DNA of 64,000 bases, from contig CM076193.1 in the NCBI GenBank assembly GCA_038277395.1, forward strand, positions 119,380,133 to 119,444,132, written 5' to 3'. Under the pieces are notes generated by a model. It ran no database searches. It saw nothing but the letters and a program-made list of their open reading frames with translations, and was not told the DNA's origin. Shown piece by piece: positions 20,804 to 32,132 of this stretch. Position numbers and translations under genes: made by a program. Within the stretch, counting starts at the first letter, position 1; every line of letters begins with the position of its first letter. Origin of the DNA: Dryocosmus kuriphilus (Eukaryota; Arthropoda; Insecta; Hymenoptera; Cynipidae).

Positions 20804-21019
20804 TGTTGGAATGGTACTGATGTGTATGTGTATGTGTCATGCTCTGCTCATGCGTGTGAGATATCGCTTGCGGCGCTGACAGCAGCCAGCGCGCTTCCCC
20901 AGGCATTCCGAGTCGGTTGTTCGAGGCGTTCGCACGCCTCCGTTGTGATTCGTACAATAAAGGGTTCTTTGTTCGACATAATTGTTTTATTCACCTGCTC
21001 TGCTCCCATTATTTCTTCA
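20804..21019 (+). repeat. 3' LTR of the copia element
   Basis: Begins TGTTGGAATG right after the purine tract AGGAGGGAG and ends TTCTTCA, followed by the target duplication GTAAT. Has AATAAA at 20956-20961. This copy keeps the canonical TG...CA ends. Confidence 0.95.
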
Positions 21020-21024
21020 GTAAT

Positions 21025-23446
21025 TCTATTTATATTCTATCAACAATTTTTTGACTGAATTTTTGTAGAATTTTTTTAGAAATTTCTATTGAGTCATAAT
21101 TCCATACTTTATTTATTATTGATATCTTTTATAATATAATGCTTTGAAGGATTTATCCTTTCTCTTAATTTTTCACTCTAATCCTTCCTATTTTATCCAG
21201 TGGCCTCGGACACAACTGGGCCAGAGAGGAAGTTCCTAACCCACAACCGGATGTGCTAATACGAGTGGAAAAGGAAGCACCCAAGAGACATACGAAGTAG
21301 ACGTATTTACGCGTCCTTCTCACACCTAGCTTTCTGCTTTCAACAACTATGGTCCCCAGTGTCACGACATGGATATTTTTCTCCCGATTTCTATCTTTCT
21401 TATCTTCAATTACTACACCCACTTTCCAGATTCCGTTTTCTATAACTAGGGGTTTATCAGCCCTCTGTATCGACCGTGTATGAATATATATTTATATATA
21501 TTTTCTAATATTGATTGTATATATAATTATCTATAATTAGGTCGGGCTTGAATGATAAACGAAGTTTTTTAACAATTATTTATTCTTTAATGCAAAAATA
21601 TATTCAATTATAAATAAAATTTACAAAATTTATTGGGAATACTTGAGAGAGACATCCTTTTTTTTTAAGCGAGGGACTTTGTATTTGACCCAAAAACGAT
21701 TAAAATGTTCAGAATACCAATAATACTAATGAAGTCTGCAGTTCCAGAAAATTTGTTCCATATTTCAGTTTGAAAAATTTTAAATATTAATTTTGTCCCT
21801 AATTAAAGTTTCTTCATTTGATTCGAAAAGTAATAATGTGAAATTATTCAAATAAAGGCCAGTAAGAATATTGAGTCAACATTTTGGACCTTTTTTAAAT
21901 AAGAAGTCAGTATAATATCAAAATTTTATTATTTTAGAAACTACACCGAATATCGAATGATTATGCATGAAACACTATAAAAATATTTAACTATACTGAT
22001 GACGTGACATGTCAGTATTCTGAAGAAGTACAGACAGGAGCAATTCATTTACATCCCATGATTTTTCGATTTCCACCTAGATCACATCACAAAATTTTTC
22101 GCAAATGTTTTAAAAGTCACTGTCGTCGCTAAAAATCACTATTTTATGCAATATTAATGAAAAAATCTTCGCAAAACACTCAACATTCCGCTAATTCTGG
22201 TGCAGGTCCATACATAACAATACAAAAGCCAGACACCCCGATCAAAGCACCATCTCTTGGATTAATTTATAAGATCGTACTGACCAGACATAAAAGATCA
22301 TAAAAGGTGTGGTTAATGCAGAGGACCGGTGTCATTCAGCAAGGCGTAGGGATTAAAAAATCCGCTCTCTCAACAACGCGTTTTAATTTTTTTCCTCGAA
22401 ATCGTCTCCACCCTAAAAAGAAAGATCTTCCCCATTTAAAAATCTATAACTATTAAAACCTTCTTTCTGGGAAGCATTTCCTTTATATAAATCTCCGAGA
22501 CTAAAAATTGAAATTTTACTAGATAGCTTGAAAGTTGAATTTTACTCCTCTTCTATTTTACTACAGGTCATAAAAAAAACGTTCTTTAAAGCCGCCCTAA
22601 AAATTCTAGCAGAACATTAAAACCGAAAGACTGACTCACCCTGCAAAAGCTTGTAATCGACGAAATCTGAAACAGAAAGAATATTCGACATTAGGTTAAA
22701 TTGTATTTGATAACAAAAATGTTTTATTATTAATTCTAGGATGAATTAATAATAATAATAGGATAAGTAAATCTTGTTATATATTTTAATTTAATTTTTA
22801 TTTAGAAACGAATAAAATTCCCTTTAACTCTGAACACTTCAGATAGATTCCTTCAAGTTTAAAGTTGAAAAAATTTTCGAACAGGATAAAATCGGGAATT
22901 CACAGAAAACCCTGAGGGATGTTGGGGAAAAGAGTGGAAACTTTTGCTTCGATTATTATGCAGCGGGTTGGTTCGATGCAGCCTGTGCATTTTTCTCTCT
23001 CACGAGAGAGCCCATTACGTATTCCGAGAGAAGCTCGAAGCGACAGTAACCTTTCGAGGCTTTGCAGTTGCAGAGAGATGGTTTCTCATCCCTCTAAACC
23101 ACATCAAGTTTCCACCACCAATCTCGCATACAAGTTAAGAAACGCAGTTTACAGTGCAAGCCTAGAGCTCCGGCACTCATTATTGTAGCTGACGTTTCCC
23201 TTCGAAGAGAATAACGAATTTTAAGAAAATTGTAGAGTGCACTGCAAAATTATACATTCTGCAAAGTTGGGGAGTTCAAAACTAAAATTTTACACTCCAG
23301 AGCTGACATGGTTTGTGGGAAAAAATAAAATATTGAAACCGCACAAAAATATTCCTGGTAATTTCTCAGCGTTTTCAGACAGTCCTTCGCTCGGGTTTCC
23401 CGATCATTAAAATGTCTAAATTCAATTCTTCAAAACTGAAATATGT
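21025..23446. other. 2.4 kb intergenic, no recognised gene
   Basis: Mostly AT-rich. A GC-richer segment at 21165-21440 holds an 85-codon minus-strand frame (MGVVIEDKKDRNREKN...) that I cannot assign. Another GC-richer segment at 22919-23188 has overlapping open plus-strand frames of 89 and 64 codons and a CTCTCACGAGAGAG palindrome; it might be a decayed exon or repeat. An AATAATAATAATA run sits at about 22745. Confidence 0.4.
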
Positions 23447-23732
23447 ACAATCTGTTCAGCAAAAAAGGAATCGCGATTATTCGTAAACCATAAAGGATAT
23501 TGGTTGGTTGGTTTGGTTTATTTATTTATACTCTCTCCCTTTTACGGGTTTGAGAGTCTTTACATATCCATCACATCTTTACATCCAGCGCAGATTTTGC
23601 AAATCCTTATTCCTACCTTATTCTATATGTACAAGTACATAATTTCTTAATCTCTAATCTAAATCTACGCACTGCCGCTCAAGCCCTTGGGCTTCCGTTT
23701 CCTCTCGCCATTTCCATTCTATTGATGGTATA

Positions 23733-24925
23733 TTAATCTGCGACTCTACTGACTTTTCTTTTGCCTCTATACGAATCATTTTGGCTCTTCTCTACCCTGT
23801 ATGACCTGCTCTTTCTCTCAACCTTTCCAATTTCTTCATCCATCCCCTGCACATTCCAAAAAACTACTTCAATCCCCTTTTCGCACTCTCTTTCCCTTCT
23901 CCCAACATTCTTCCTCATATCTCGTTCGCAAACCGCGGCGCTTCTACTCTGCTCTTAGTCACCTCTGCTCCCCTTCGACCTTGCGACCGCTCACCTATTT
24001 TCAGCTCCTCTCTCTCTTCGTCCCGTATCCGCACCGTCTCATTCACCCACAACATGTCTCTCCCAAACCAAACTCTATTCCCTTTTTTCCTCTCCTCCCA
24101 AGCCCTCTCTCCTATTAGCCATCTTTTCTTTCTCTCTCTCCATGTCATATCTTCATCAATTCTTTCTTTTCTTCCCCTAAGCACTTCTTTTTTCCTCATT
24201 ACCTCTCTCCTCTCCACTTCACTTCCCAGCTTGACTACGTACATCCTCGCTTTTCCTCCTGTCTTATTGCTCACCCCCTTTATCTCCTGAACCCTGACAT
24301 TTGCCCCTATGTCCCTCAAAAGTTTCTCTACCTCCTTCTTTCCCGTTTCGGTTTCTACTTGCAATCTTTTTATAACGACATTTCTCCTTTTCTTTTCCCT
24401 TTCAAACCCCTCCATTTTCCTTTCTAACCCACGTACTCTACTTCTCATTCTTTCACTCTCCTCTCTCAAGTTCACATCTCCCTCTTCCCCGTCCCCCCTA
24501 ACTATTTTCTCACGATTCTCTTGTCGTTCAGCTCTGCATTCTAAGTTACGTACCCTCTATTCTACCTGCCTTATTACCTTTCTCCCCTCTTCCTGCTTTT
24601 TTCTCTGTTCCTCCTCCATCGTCTCTAACTTTTGCCACACTTTTTCTTTCTTTTTCTTCTAGCACTTTTCCCATTTCTCTTTTATCTTTATAACTATCCC
24701 CTCTATTCCCCTCCCATGTTCCTTCTCTGCCGCTATCCCTCTACTCACTAGCTTCTCTAACTCTCGGAACATATTTTCCATTGTGTTCTTTGTCTTATTT
24801 AATGCCTTATCCATGTCCTTACTCGACTCTAACATCTTATCAATTGACTTACCAAACTCTAACCTCTCTGCGTCGCCCCCACTAGCCCCGCCTGCCCGGC
24901 TCTCGCCGCTCCACTCATTGCACAC
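23733..24925 (-). pseudogene. LINE ORF1-like region and endonuclease start
   Basis: From 5' to 3' on the minus strand: a coiled-coil-like stretch (24659-24925, FGKSIDKMLESSKDMDKALN), a second Lys/Glu/Arg-rich coiled coil leading into KRRNVVIKRLQVETETGKKE and EVEKLLRDIGANV (23915-24475), which resembles the RNA-binding ORF1-type domain, and then EVVFWNVQGM (near 23870), the opening of an apurinic endonuclease. Stops and frame changes separate them. The plus-strand Ser/Leu/Phe-rich frames in the same DNA are shadows. Confidence 0.7.
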
Positions 24926-25218
24926 TGGGTCCAGTCTCTAATTCCCTTCTTCGGGCACGTATTGCCCTCTAGCGTTCTGTTCCCTTGGTCTCCTCGTAAT
25001 CGGCCTGTTATCCTGTGGCCTGCTTACCCTACTTTACCTACCTTACCCACTAGTCTCCTGCACACTTATCAACATCTCACTCCGCTCCCCACGCTTCCCT
25101 CATCATAGTTTTATCCTTCGCACTATTTTACACAAAAAGACAGTAGTAATTAACGATAACCAGACTTTACCTCACCATCCGTCTTCCCAGTCACGTACAA
25201 CTTCACTACTCTACTCTC

Positions 25219-25226
25219 TGTTCACA

Positions 25227-25258
<32 letters not shown>
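25219..25258. repeat. (AACT)n microsatellite
   Basis: About seven uninterrupted AACT units in the 5' region of the half-LINE. Confidence 0.85.
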
Positions 25259-25259
<1 letters not shown>

Positions 25260-25540
25260 CCAAACCTAACCTCACTCTTTAGCATGCAAATCTTTTTTTC
25301 TCCCATTTTACTTTTATCTACCTTCCGCGACCCTTCCACTCATTCCTCCCACATACCAACTGCCATAACTGTACTCACAACCTTTTTTTTTGCACCTTCA
25401 CAACCCTTATTCACCACCAAAGCCAAAACGATCGCTCAAATTCTCACACCCGTCCCATCACTACCAGCGCTGGAAACGGAAGCCCCATAAAGGATATTCA
25501 ATTTCTCTTTTTTGAAAATTAAAGGTCACTGAAAGGGCTC

Positions 25541-26112
25541 AGATGTTGTGCTTTCTGATGAAGCGACATTCTGGGTATGGGTTCCCGTAAAACATGCCTG
25601 GTTTACCGCTAATGAGCGTTTCGCCTAGCGAACCGTAGAACACCCCATAAAACTTCATGTTTGGGGATGCTTTTCTAAGGGTAGATTTTGGTTGTTTGGA
25701 GCTTTTTACGGAGAATTTGAATGTTCAAAAAATGCTCCAAATTTATCAGTGTAGTCTTTTGTGATCAGTAAAGAAATTCTTTGGAGCTCAAAGTGCAGAT
25801 TGGGCCTTGCAAGAAGATAATGACCTTAAGCATCAAAGTCGCCTTTGCACCTCGTGGAAACTGGAAAATGGCGTCGAGAAAATGGATTGGCCTTAACAGT
25901 CTCCCGATGCCAATCCCATTGAGAATGTTTGGTCAGCCATGAAGAGAAAACTTGCAGGGAAGCGGGTGTTCACCCTGAAACAGCTCTCTCTTCATATTAG
26001 AGAAATATGGATGTCACTTCCCATTAAATATGCCGAATCGCTTGCCGAAACATGCCTAGGAGGTGCCAAGCTATTTTGGACAGTGATGGAGATTGGACGA
26101 CGTATTAAGTAA
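25541..26112 (+). pseudogene. Tc1 transposase, C-terminal catalytic part
   Basis: Collinear with the catalytic half of the 19409-20407 protein: LSDEATFWVWVP (first Asp), then a frame-disrupted stretch, DNDLKHQSRLC (second Asp), a TAA inside the usual WPSQSPDANP motif, SPDANPIENVW (Glu), and a tail ending IGRRIK and TAA at 26110. The DNA-binding N-terminus is absent, so this is a non-functional deletion derivative. Confidence 0.88.
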
Positions 26113-27516
26113 GTTCGCCGTAGCACTTTTAGTGACCTTCAATTTAAAAAAAAAAGATAAATTAAATATCTTTTATGGTTTACGAATAATCGCGATTCAT
26201 TTTTTGTTGAACAGACTGTATAATTTAAAGAAGTCAAAAAAGAATGTTCAAAGTGATTGAAAACTGATAATTATTGAACTTGAAATGCTTAAAATGCAAC
26301 AATTTCCTCACTTAATATTTTCAAACCATATTCACTTAAAATATAAACCATAATTGTACAATTTTTAATTTATGGCAATCAGATTGGACCATTATTTATA
26401 TTAAATTTTGATGATTAATTGCTAAATTTGATGTATTGTCTGATTTCTATCATTTCAATTAAATTACTAAATGTGGAAGAATTTCAATTTCTAACACGCT
26501 GAAATTTTAAAATTTTTAATAATTGAAATTTCATACGGGAAGATTGTTAAATATTAAGCAAAAAATGATTGAAATTGTTCACTTTTCGAAGCTTCAATCT
26601 AAGCTATTCGATTTAAAGTGTTTCTAATTTATAATTAATGAAGTATTATATGGGTTTAATTATCAAATTCTACAACTTTAAACGACTTAAATTCGAACAT
26701 TTTTAAATGTTTAAATCTAAGATTATTCTATTTTACACTATTTTTTATTTTAAATTATTAATCAATTAAAGTGTCAATTTTAAATAAAATTTTATAATCT
26801 TGGAAACTTTTATTCGAATTGTTCAATTTTTAATGGTGCAAATTTTGAAGTTTCATATAAAAATGATAAAACTATAAATAAGTTCAATGAGAAATAACGC
26901 ATCAAAGCTTGCATTCTGAAATAGTGATAATGACACATATAATCAAAATTCAATCTATAATACACTGGAATGTTCAATTTTGATTAAAAATGGACGAAAC
27001 TTGGAAAAATTAGAAAAAATAAGTAAACAGTGCCAAAATTTTATTGCTTGGCACTGATAACTTCGGCTATTGAATATGCGCGCTTGGACGCCAGCGCTGC
27101 GGTGGCCATTATGAAGTAATGGTTATACATATACGGAAGCATTACGCCTTACGGAAAAATGTTTGATTATTTTTTTTTAAAGATCTGACAAAACAAAAAC
27201 TATATCGTAAAATGAGACACGAAATTAATTCTAAATGTAATAAAAATATTTCAGTTCAATCAATGAAGTTATTTTTGAATTATTGTAAATTAAATAAGCG
27301 CGCAGATGGTCTGCGCTGGACGATTATGTAGGTACTTTGCAGCAGACGACACTGCTTTTGAAGAGAAAGTAAAGACGCGAATGCATTAAACGAGTTGTGT
27401 GCAAAATGGATACGATAATTAAAAATAAGTAATTAAAGTAATTATAGGGAAGCCTTTTCAGTACTAAAATTTCAAAATTTTAGATGCTTTTGTTTATAAA
27501 TGGGAAAATAATTAAA

Positions 27517-27911
27517 ACTTCGTATCCAGCCAGTGAATTGACAAGTAAAAATTCAGAATCAGAAAGTAGAAACAACTTAAAATATTACAAAAAGAAATAT
27601 ACAAAAAAAAAAGTAATATAGAAAATTGGCTTGATAAGAAGCAATTTTATTTGAATTTAAAATAATTTGAGAAAACTATAAGATTTATTTGATTGAACTA
27701 AAAGAATGTAGTTGAATGTTACACGATTCATTCATTTATGCTCAGCATAATATAAAATATTTTTGTATTAATAAAATAATATTAAAACTTGTGAATGAAA
27801 TGAAAAAATAATCAAGGTAATGAAGACTTCGCATCCAGCCAGCAAATTGCCAAGTACAATTTCAGAATCAGAAAGTAGCCCAAAATTAAAATATTACAAA
27901 AAGAGTAATAT
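27517..27911. repeat. 80-bp direct repeat, copies 319 bp apart
   Basis: Copies start at 27517 and 27836 with ACTTCGNATCCAGCCAG, continue TTCAGAATCAGAAAGTA and end TTAAAATATTACAAAAAGA. Both are preceded by an ATTAAAACTT at comparable distance. They could be ends of a non-LTR or LTR relic, but no terminal signature was found. Confidence 0.6.
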
Positions 27912-28502
27912 CCTTCGATTTTGAAAAGGGCAAAATTTTGGCAAATGTATGCCTTCTCCGTAAATGTCTGGTACTTGAAATGTGTCACATTGCTGTTAAT
28001 AAAAATGCAGTTAATTTGAGAACTAATGTGGACAAACCTTCTAAAATCTACGACCCCATCATAAACTGGAAATAATTTTTGAGAACATTTTAATCGTCAA
28101 TCCCAGCCGAACTTGCCTGTGTCGGCCCGAAAGGCTGGTTTAGGAGTCAACAGTTTTACTGATAGAGACATAGAGTCCACCTTCTTAACGCTAGTTCTAA
28201 TTTTAAAAGTCGTGAACTATAGGACCTCTGAAAAAACACTCTTTCAGATTCAATCGTTCCTTAAAAAAGAGCGGATGTCTGTAAAAATTTAGAAAAATTT
28301 GTGATTAGAAAAAATAAATTCACACTCGTTTGTGTACCTTTCTCAATTAACTTCTTTTAAACTCAAACTATTGTGTGTATCGAAATTCATGTTAAATTTC
28401 GTTAGCAATTAAGCTATGAAAAAACCTTTTATTGGTCTATAACAGTCTAATTATCATAAAAGAAAAAAAAACAACGATTACGTTGCTAGCAAATTTTATT
28501 GA

Positions 28503-28537
28503 GACGTTTCGGCTAAAAAATTGTAAGCCTTTTTCAA
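28503..28537 (-). ncRNA. degenerate hammerhead-like relic
   Basis: The minus strand reads TTGAAAA in place of CTGANGA, then a GGCTTA...TAGCC imperfect stem, then GAAACGTC. The GAAACGTC half is identical to that of 3329-3361 but the CUGANGA half is lost. Probably a dead Penelope-type terminus. Confidence 0.3.
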
Positions 28538-29394
28538 ATCTAGAATACAAGAAAAATTTTTTGTTACAAATCGAATGGTCAAATCATGAGAACTTCGAAA
28601 ACTTTTACAATGTGAAATATTCGAAAGTAGTTAGTTATCTGTCAAATTTTCTTTAAATCATCATTACCAATAAATGTGAGAAATAGATATGTAAGTTAGT
28701 CAATGCCATAGTTGACAGTAAAGGCATAGAATTTTCCTTAAGTCTTAATTTAAAATTTTGACACCATTTTTCAAATTTGTTTTAGTTCGGACGGAGGACA
28801 ACATAAACTGAATGAACAGATTAATGCTGACCTTAACCTCAAATATTAAATCTAAGTTCCATACAAAAAGGACTCTGACAAACTCAGATGAGGAAAGCGC
28901 GCCAAAGCATGGAGTATTTGCTATTCGAATCAATTAATATGTAATAAGTGCAAAAAATTTTAAATGGTTAATTAATAATACCTCGATAGATTTTATTAAT
29001 ATTTAAAGTTTCAGTGATCAAGTTTATAGAAGTTTTTTAAATTTGTTGATATGAATAGACTCTAAAATTCGTCTTCTAAATAATTTTTTTTTTAGCTAAA
29101 GTTTTGATGTTATTAAATTCAAAATCAAAGAAGTGATCAAAACACCAGGCATGTTGCGACAAACACGTGTTTTGATTATATATATATATATATATTTATA
29201 TTCTCCTTCTCCAGTCATCCTTCAATCTTCTCCTCCCTATTCCCCACACTTGGCCCATTATCTTACTCACACATTCCAATCCCTTTCTCACCTGCAGCTC
29301 GTTTCCACCTTCCGCTTCGAACAAGAATTCTAGGTAACAAAAATCTTCTACCAGCTCCACTACCTCGCCATTCATTTTCCATTCATACTCTATT

Positions 29395-30386
29395 CTACAT
29401 TTTCTCTTTCTCAAAACACATCATCTTAGTTTTATACACATTTACGGTTAGAGCTTTCTCTCTCATCACCTCCTCAAATATTCTCATCATTAGAGTCATC
29501 CCTCTTTCATCATCCGCTACTAACATTGTATCGTCTGCGTATGTTAGCGAATATAGCTTGCCATTTATCAGTTTCGTTCCCCTTTTTCCTATCTTTGCCA
29601 ATTTCTCATCTAAGTCTGCCAGTAGGATACTAAACAGTATTGGGCTCAGCGGACATCCCTGCCTCAGACCCCTTCCTGTCCAATACTCCTCTCCTTTCCT
29701 TTTCCCTATTCTTACCTTCGTCCTAGTTACTACAAATATCTCTTTTATCCTCTCTACTAGACTTTCTTCTATTTCTCTATCCTTTAATGCCTTCCATAGC
29801 ACTCTCCTGTTAGCCGAGTCAAAAGCCGCTTTTAAGTCCACAAATAGTGTGACCAGTTTTTCTTTCTTCTGACCCAAGTTCCTATTGACTAGATAGTTGA
29901 GTCGGTAAATGTTGTCTGTTGTCTGTTGTCCCCATCCTTTTCCTGAAACCGATTTGGTTGTGCGGTATGCTCCCTCTCTCTGCCACCTGTCTTTCTAATC
30001 TTTTCTTGAGTATTCTGCGTAAACTTTGTATCCCACTGACTTGAGTGTAATACCTCTATATTCCTGCATATTTTTTCCCTCTTCTTTCTTAAGCAGTGGT
30101 ACTACCAGCCCAATCCTCCATTCATCCGGCCATTCCTCTCCTTTCCATACCTTATTACAAATCCTCCACATTTCTTCTCTCCCCTTTCCCCACCATATTT
30201 CAGTGCTTTGTTTTCGATGCCATCCTCTTCTGTTGCTTTGTTTCCTTTCAACCTTGAGATTGCTTCATCTATCTCCTCCCTACTAATCTCACTTACCCTT
30301 TCCTCGCCTCCTGCAATTACCGTCCTCCCTTCTCCCCGCACCCTATTTCCCACACCACCTAGCAATCCCTTAAAGTTTCTGTCCAC
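29395..30386 (-). pseudogene. LINE reverse transcriptase
   Basis: The RT begins near 30300 with EEIDEAISRLKGNKATEEDG and ENKALKYGG (finger region). After breaks it continues at 29395-29877 with LFVDLKAAFDSANRR (motif A), GLRQGCPLSPILFSILLADL (motif B) and LTYADDTMLVAD (catalytic ADD, motif C). A further frame to 29196 (VELVEDFCYLEFLF) is the thumb/C-terminal region. The clade is uncertain, within the endonuclease-bearing jockey/I/R1-like LINEs. Several frameshifts kill it. Confidence 0.88.
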
Positions 30387-30794
30387 TCTTTCATCATTAC
30401 TTCTTCGTTTATACCCTTCCTTCCTCCTCTTTCCCTATTTATCACTTCCATTTCCTCCCTTCCTTTACCGCTTTCTCAACCTCTTTCACGTATCCTTCTT
30501 TCTCCTTTTGCTTCTTTTCATTCAACATTTTCTCGTGCTCTCTTTTCCTCCTGTTTTAGTCTCCTTTCTCTATTTTCCCGCTCCTCCATTTGCTTAAACA
30601 TTCTTTAATATTTGCTTTACTCTATCTGCACTCCTCACCCCACCATCCTCTCTTATCTTTCTCTTCATCGTTTATCGGCCTTACTTTTTCCCATACCCTA
30701 TCAATCACCTCTTTAAGTTTTCCTATCATCTTATCTACTTCTTCCTCTTCCATTCTTCCCCAATCCTCGTTTTCCATTTTTTTTGTAAACTCCC

Positions 30795-31430
30795 TTAACT
30801 TATCTTCCCCCTTACTTCCCCATCTTCTCCCCTCCTCCTTTTGCCGCGCTTTGGGCTCCAACGTCTCAACGTAGCTATCACTGAAAAGTGCTCGGACCCT
30901 ATCTCAATTCCCACTTCCAGCCTAACCATCAATTTCTTGATTGTTTCTTCTGCTAGAATGTAATCTATTACCGTGTCTCCTTTAATTGTGAACGTCACCT
31001 CTCCCTCTTCATCCCCCCTTGTATTGCCATACAAATGAACCAAACGGCCTCTCCAACGGCTCTGTCCAACTCCTTATCTCATTCTATCCTTGTTCTCCTC
31101 TCCTTCTCCTATATAGTCACATACAGTGCTCACTCTTACTTTCCCCACTTTTATTTTTCTCACCATTGTTCCCTCCTTTTCCTCCTTATTCTCACGTTCT
31201 CCCTCCTCTACTACCAATTCCTTTCTTACGCCTGACACCATGCCATCCATTCCTCTGCCTTTTACGTTTTTCTTTCTAGCTTCTTGCATCTCCCACACAT
31301 AGCCTTTTGGTAACCTCCTTTTCAGGCCCTTCCAATCCTCCTTAACCATCCACGTTTCACTCGTCATTTTTACTTCCCACTTTTCCACTTCTTCCCAGAA
31401 TCCTGTATCCTTGTTCTTTAATCCTGACAC
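30795..31430 (-). pseudogene. LINE apurinic endonuclease domain, frameshifted
   Basis: The N-terminal part reads SGLKNKDTGFWEEVEKW, SETWMVKEDW and LPKGYVWEMQEARKKN (31074-31430). After a frame change near 31074 the C-terminal part has GDTVIDYILAEE and IGSEHFSVIATL (30795-31043), the last segment holding the usual S(D/E)H catalytic region. This domain nicks target DNA to prime reverse transcription. Confidence 0.8.
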
Positions 31431-31763
31431 ATTCCAAAATGCTACCTTAATTCTCTCTTTTTGTCCTTTCCTACTCTATTTCTTCCATTCAATTCCTTTT
31501 GCTGTGTGTGAGCCCCCTCGCCGCCGTTGAATCCTCACTATTTTCTTCGTGTCTCTTTCCCTTCTCTATCCTTTTCCTGTCTCCCCTCAACTGTTCTACT
31601 TTCTCGTCCCATATCCACACCTCTCCTTTATCCACATCCTATCTTTTCATATCCTTACTCTATCTCCTTTATTCCTCTCTGCCCATACCCTGCGCTCTAT
31701 CATCCACTTTCTTTTTCTCTCCATCCACGTCAATTTTTTTTTCTATTCTCTCTTTTCTTCCTT

Positions 31764-32132
31764 TCAGCGCCTTTTTTTCTCCATTACTTCATACATTTCC
31801 TCCTCGCTTCCTACTCTCACTAACAGCAGACCTTCTGCCTCCTCCCTTCTTCCTATTCTTTTTACCTCTTCCACCCTTACTTCCACTCCAATGTCTTTCA
31901 TCAGTTTCTTAACCTCCTTCTCTCCTGTTCCTTTGTCTGTTTTCATGGCTTTGCCTATCACATTTTTTTTCCTCTTTTTCCTTTCCTGTCGTTTCATTCC
32001 TCTTTCCACTTGTATCAATCTGATACTTAACCTCTCGTTATCTTCTTTCGATTGCTCACTACTCGATCCCTCGTCTCCCCTATGTTCATACCTCATTTCC
32101 AGTTTGCTCACTCTCTCCTCCATCTGTTTCAT
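31764..32132 (-). pseudogene. LINE ORF1-like protein fragment
   Basis: A Glu/Lys/Arg-rich coiled-coil-like frame with GEKEVKKLMKDIGVEVRVEE, the counterpart of KEVEKLLRDIGANVRVQE in the other copy. Presumed RNA-binding and chaperone role by analogy with ORF1-type domains. Upstream coding up to ~32735 is disrupted. Confidence 0.65.

Larger units (their letters stand above)
12460..21019 (+). mobile_element. Ty1/copia LTR retrotransposon, complete ends, dead coding region
   Basis: Two direct LTRs of ~215 bp (12460-12674 and 20804-21019) are bounded by an identical 5-bp duplication GTAAT at 12455-12459 and 21020-21024. A primer site follows the left LTR and a purine tract (AGGAGGGAG, 20795-20803) precedes the right one. 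Order inside: leader, gag, zinc knuckle, protease, integrase remnant, reverse transcriptase, RNase H, which is the copia order (integrase before RT). A Tc1 transposon occupies 19301-20566, so the original element was about 7.3 kb. The LTRs differ at about 13 of 215 positions by eye, so the insertion is not recent. Confidence 0.95.
23502..25484 (-). mobile_element. LINE lacking its reverse transcriptase (half-LINE)
   Basis: Flanked by the 14-bp duplication CCATAAAGGATATT at 23488-23501 and 25485-25498, inside the Tc1 TIR. Read on the minus strand it starts GGCTTCCGTTTCCAGCGCTG, as does the longer copy near 32735. It then has ORF1-like coding and the first part of an endonuclease, and ends in an AAACCAACCAACC tail. 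The RT region present in the other copy is missing between the endonuclease start (about 23733) and the 3' region, yet both termini and target duplications are present. Confidence 0.85.
23449..26218 (+). mobile_element. second Tc1-family element, internally deleted and split by a LINE
   Basis: The left end CAATCTGTTCAGCAAAAAAG and the right end (inverse CAGTCTGTTCAACAAAAAAT) continue as long inverted repeats of ~100 bp sharing AATCGCGATTATTCGTAAACCATAAA-type sequence. TA flanks both ends (23447-23448, 26219-26220). Without the LINE the element is only ~770 bp because the N-terminal half of the transposase is gone. The LINE interrupts the left TIR. Confidence 0.88.
26221..29180. other. 3 kb AT-rich region without genes
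   Basis: No coding frame is supported; the 74-codon plus-strand frame at 28432-28656 lacks any domain and covers the hammerhead-like relic. An ~80-bp direct repeat lies at 27517-27600 and 27836-27911. A CCAGCC...GGCTGG stem lies near 28101-28138. Short GC islands occur near 27080 and 27300. Confidence 0.45.

Noticed and set aside
28432..28656. 74-codon plus-strand frame
   Set aside because: No domain, and it overlaps the hammerhead-like relic; composition is that of the AT-rich flank.
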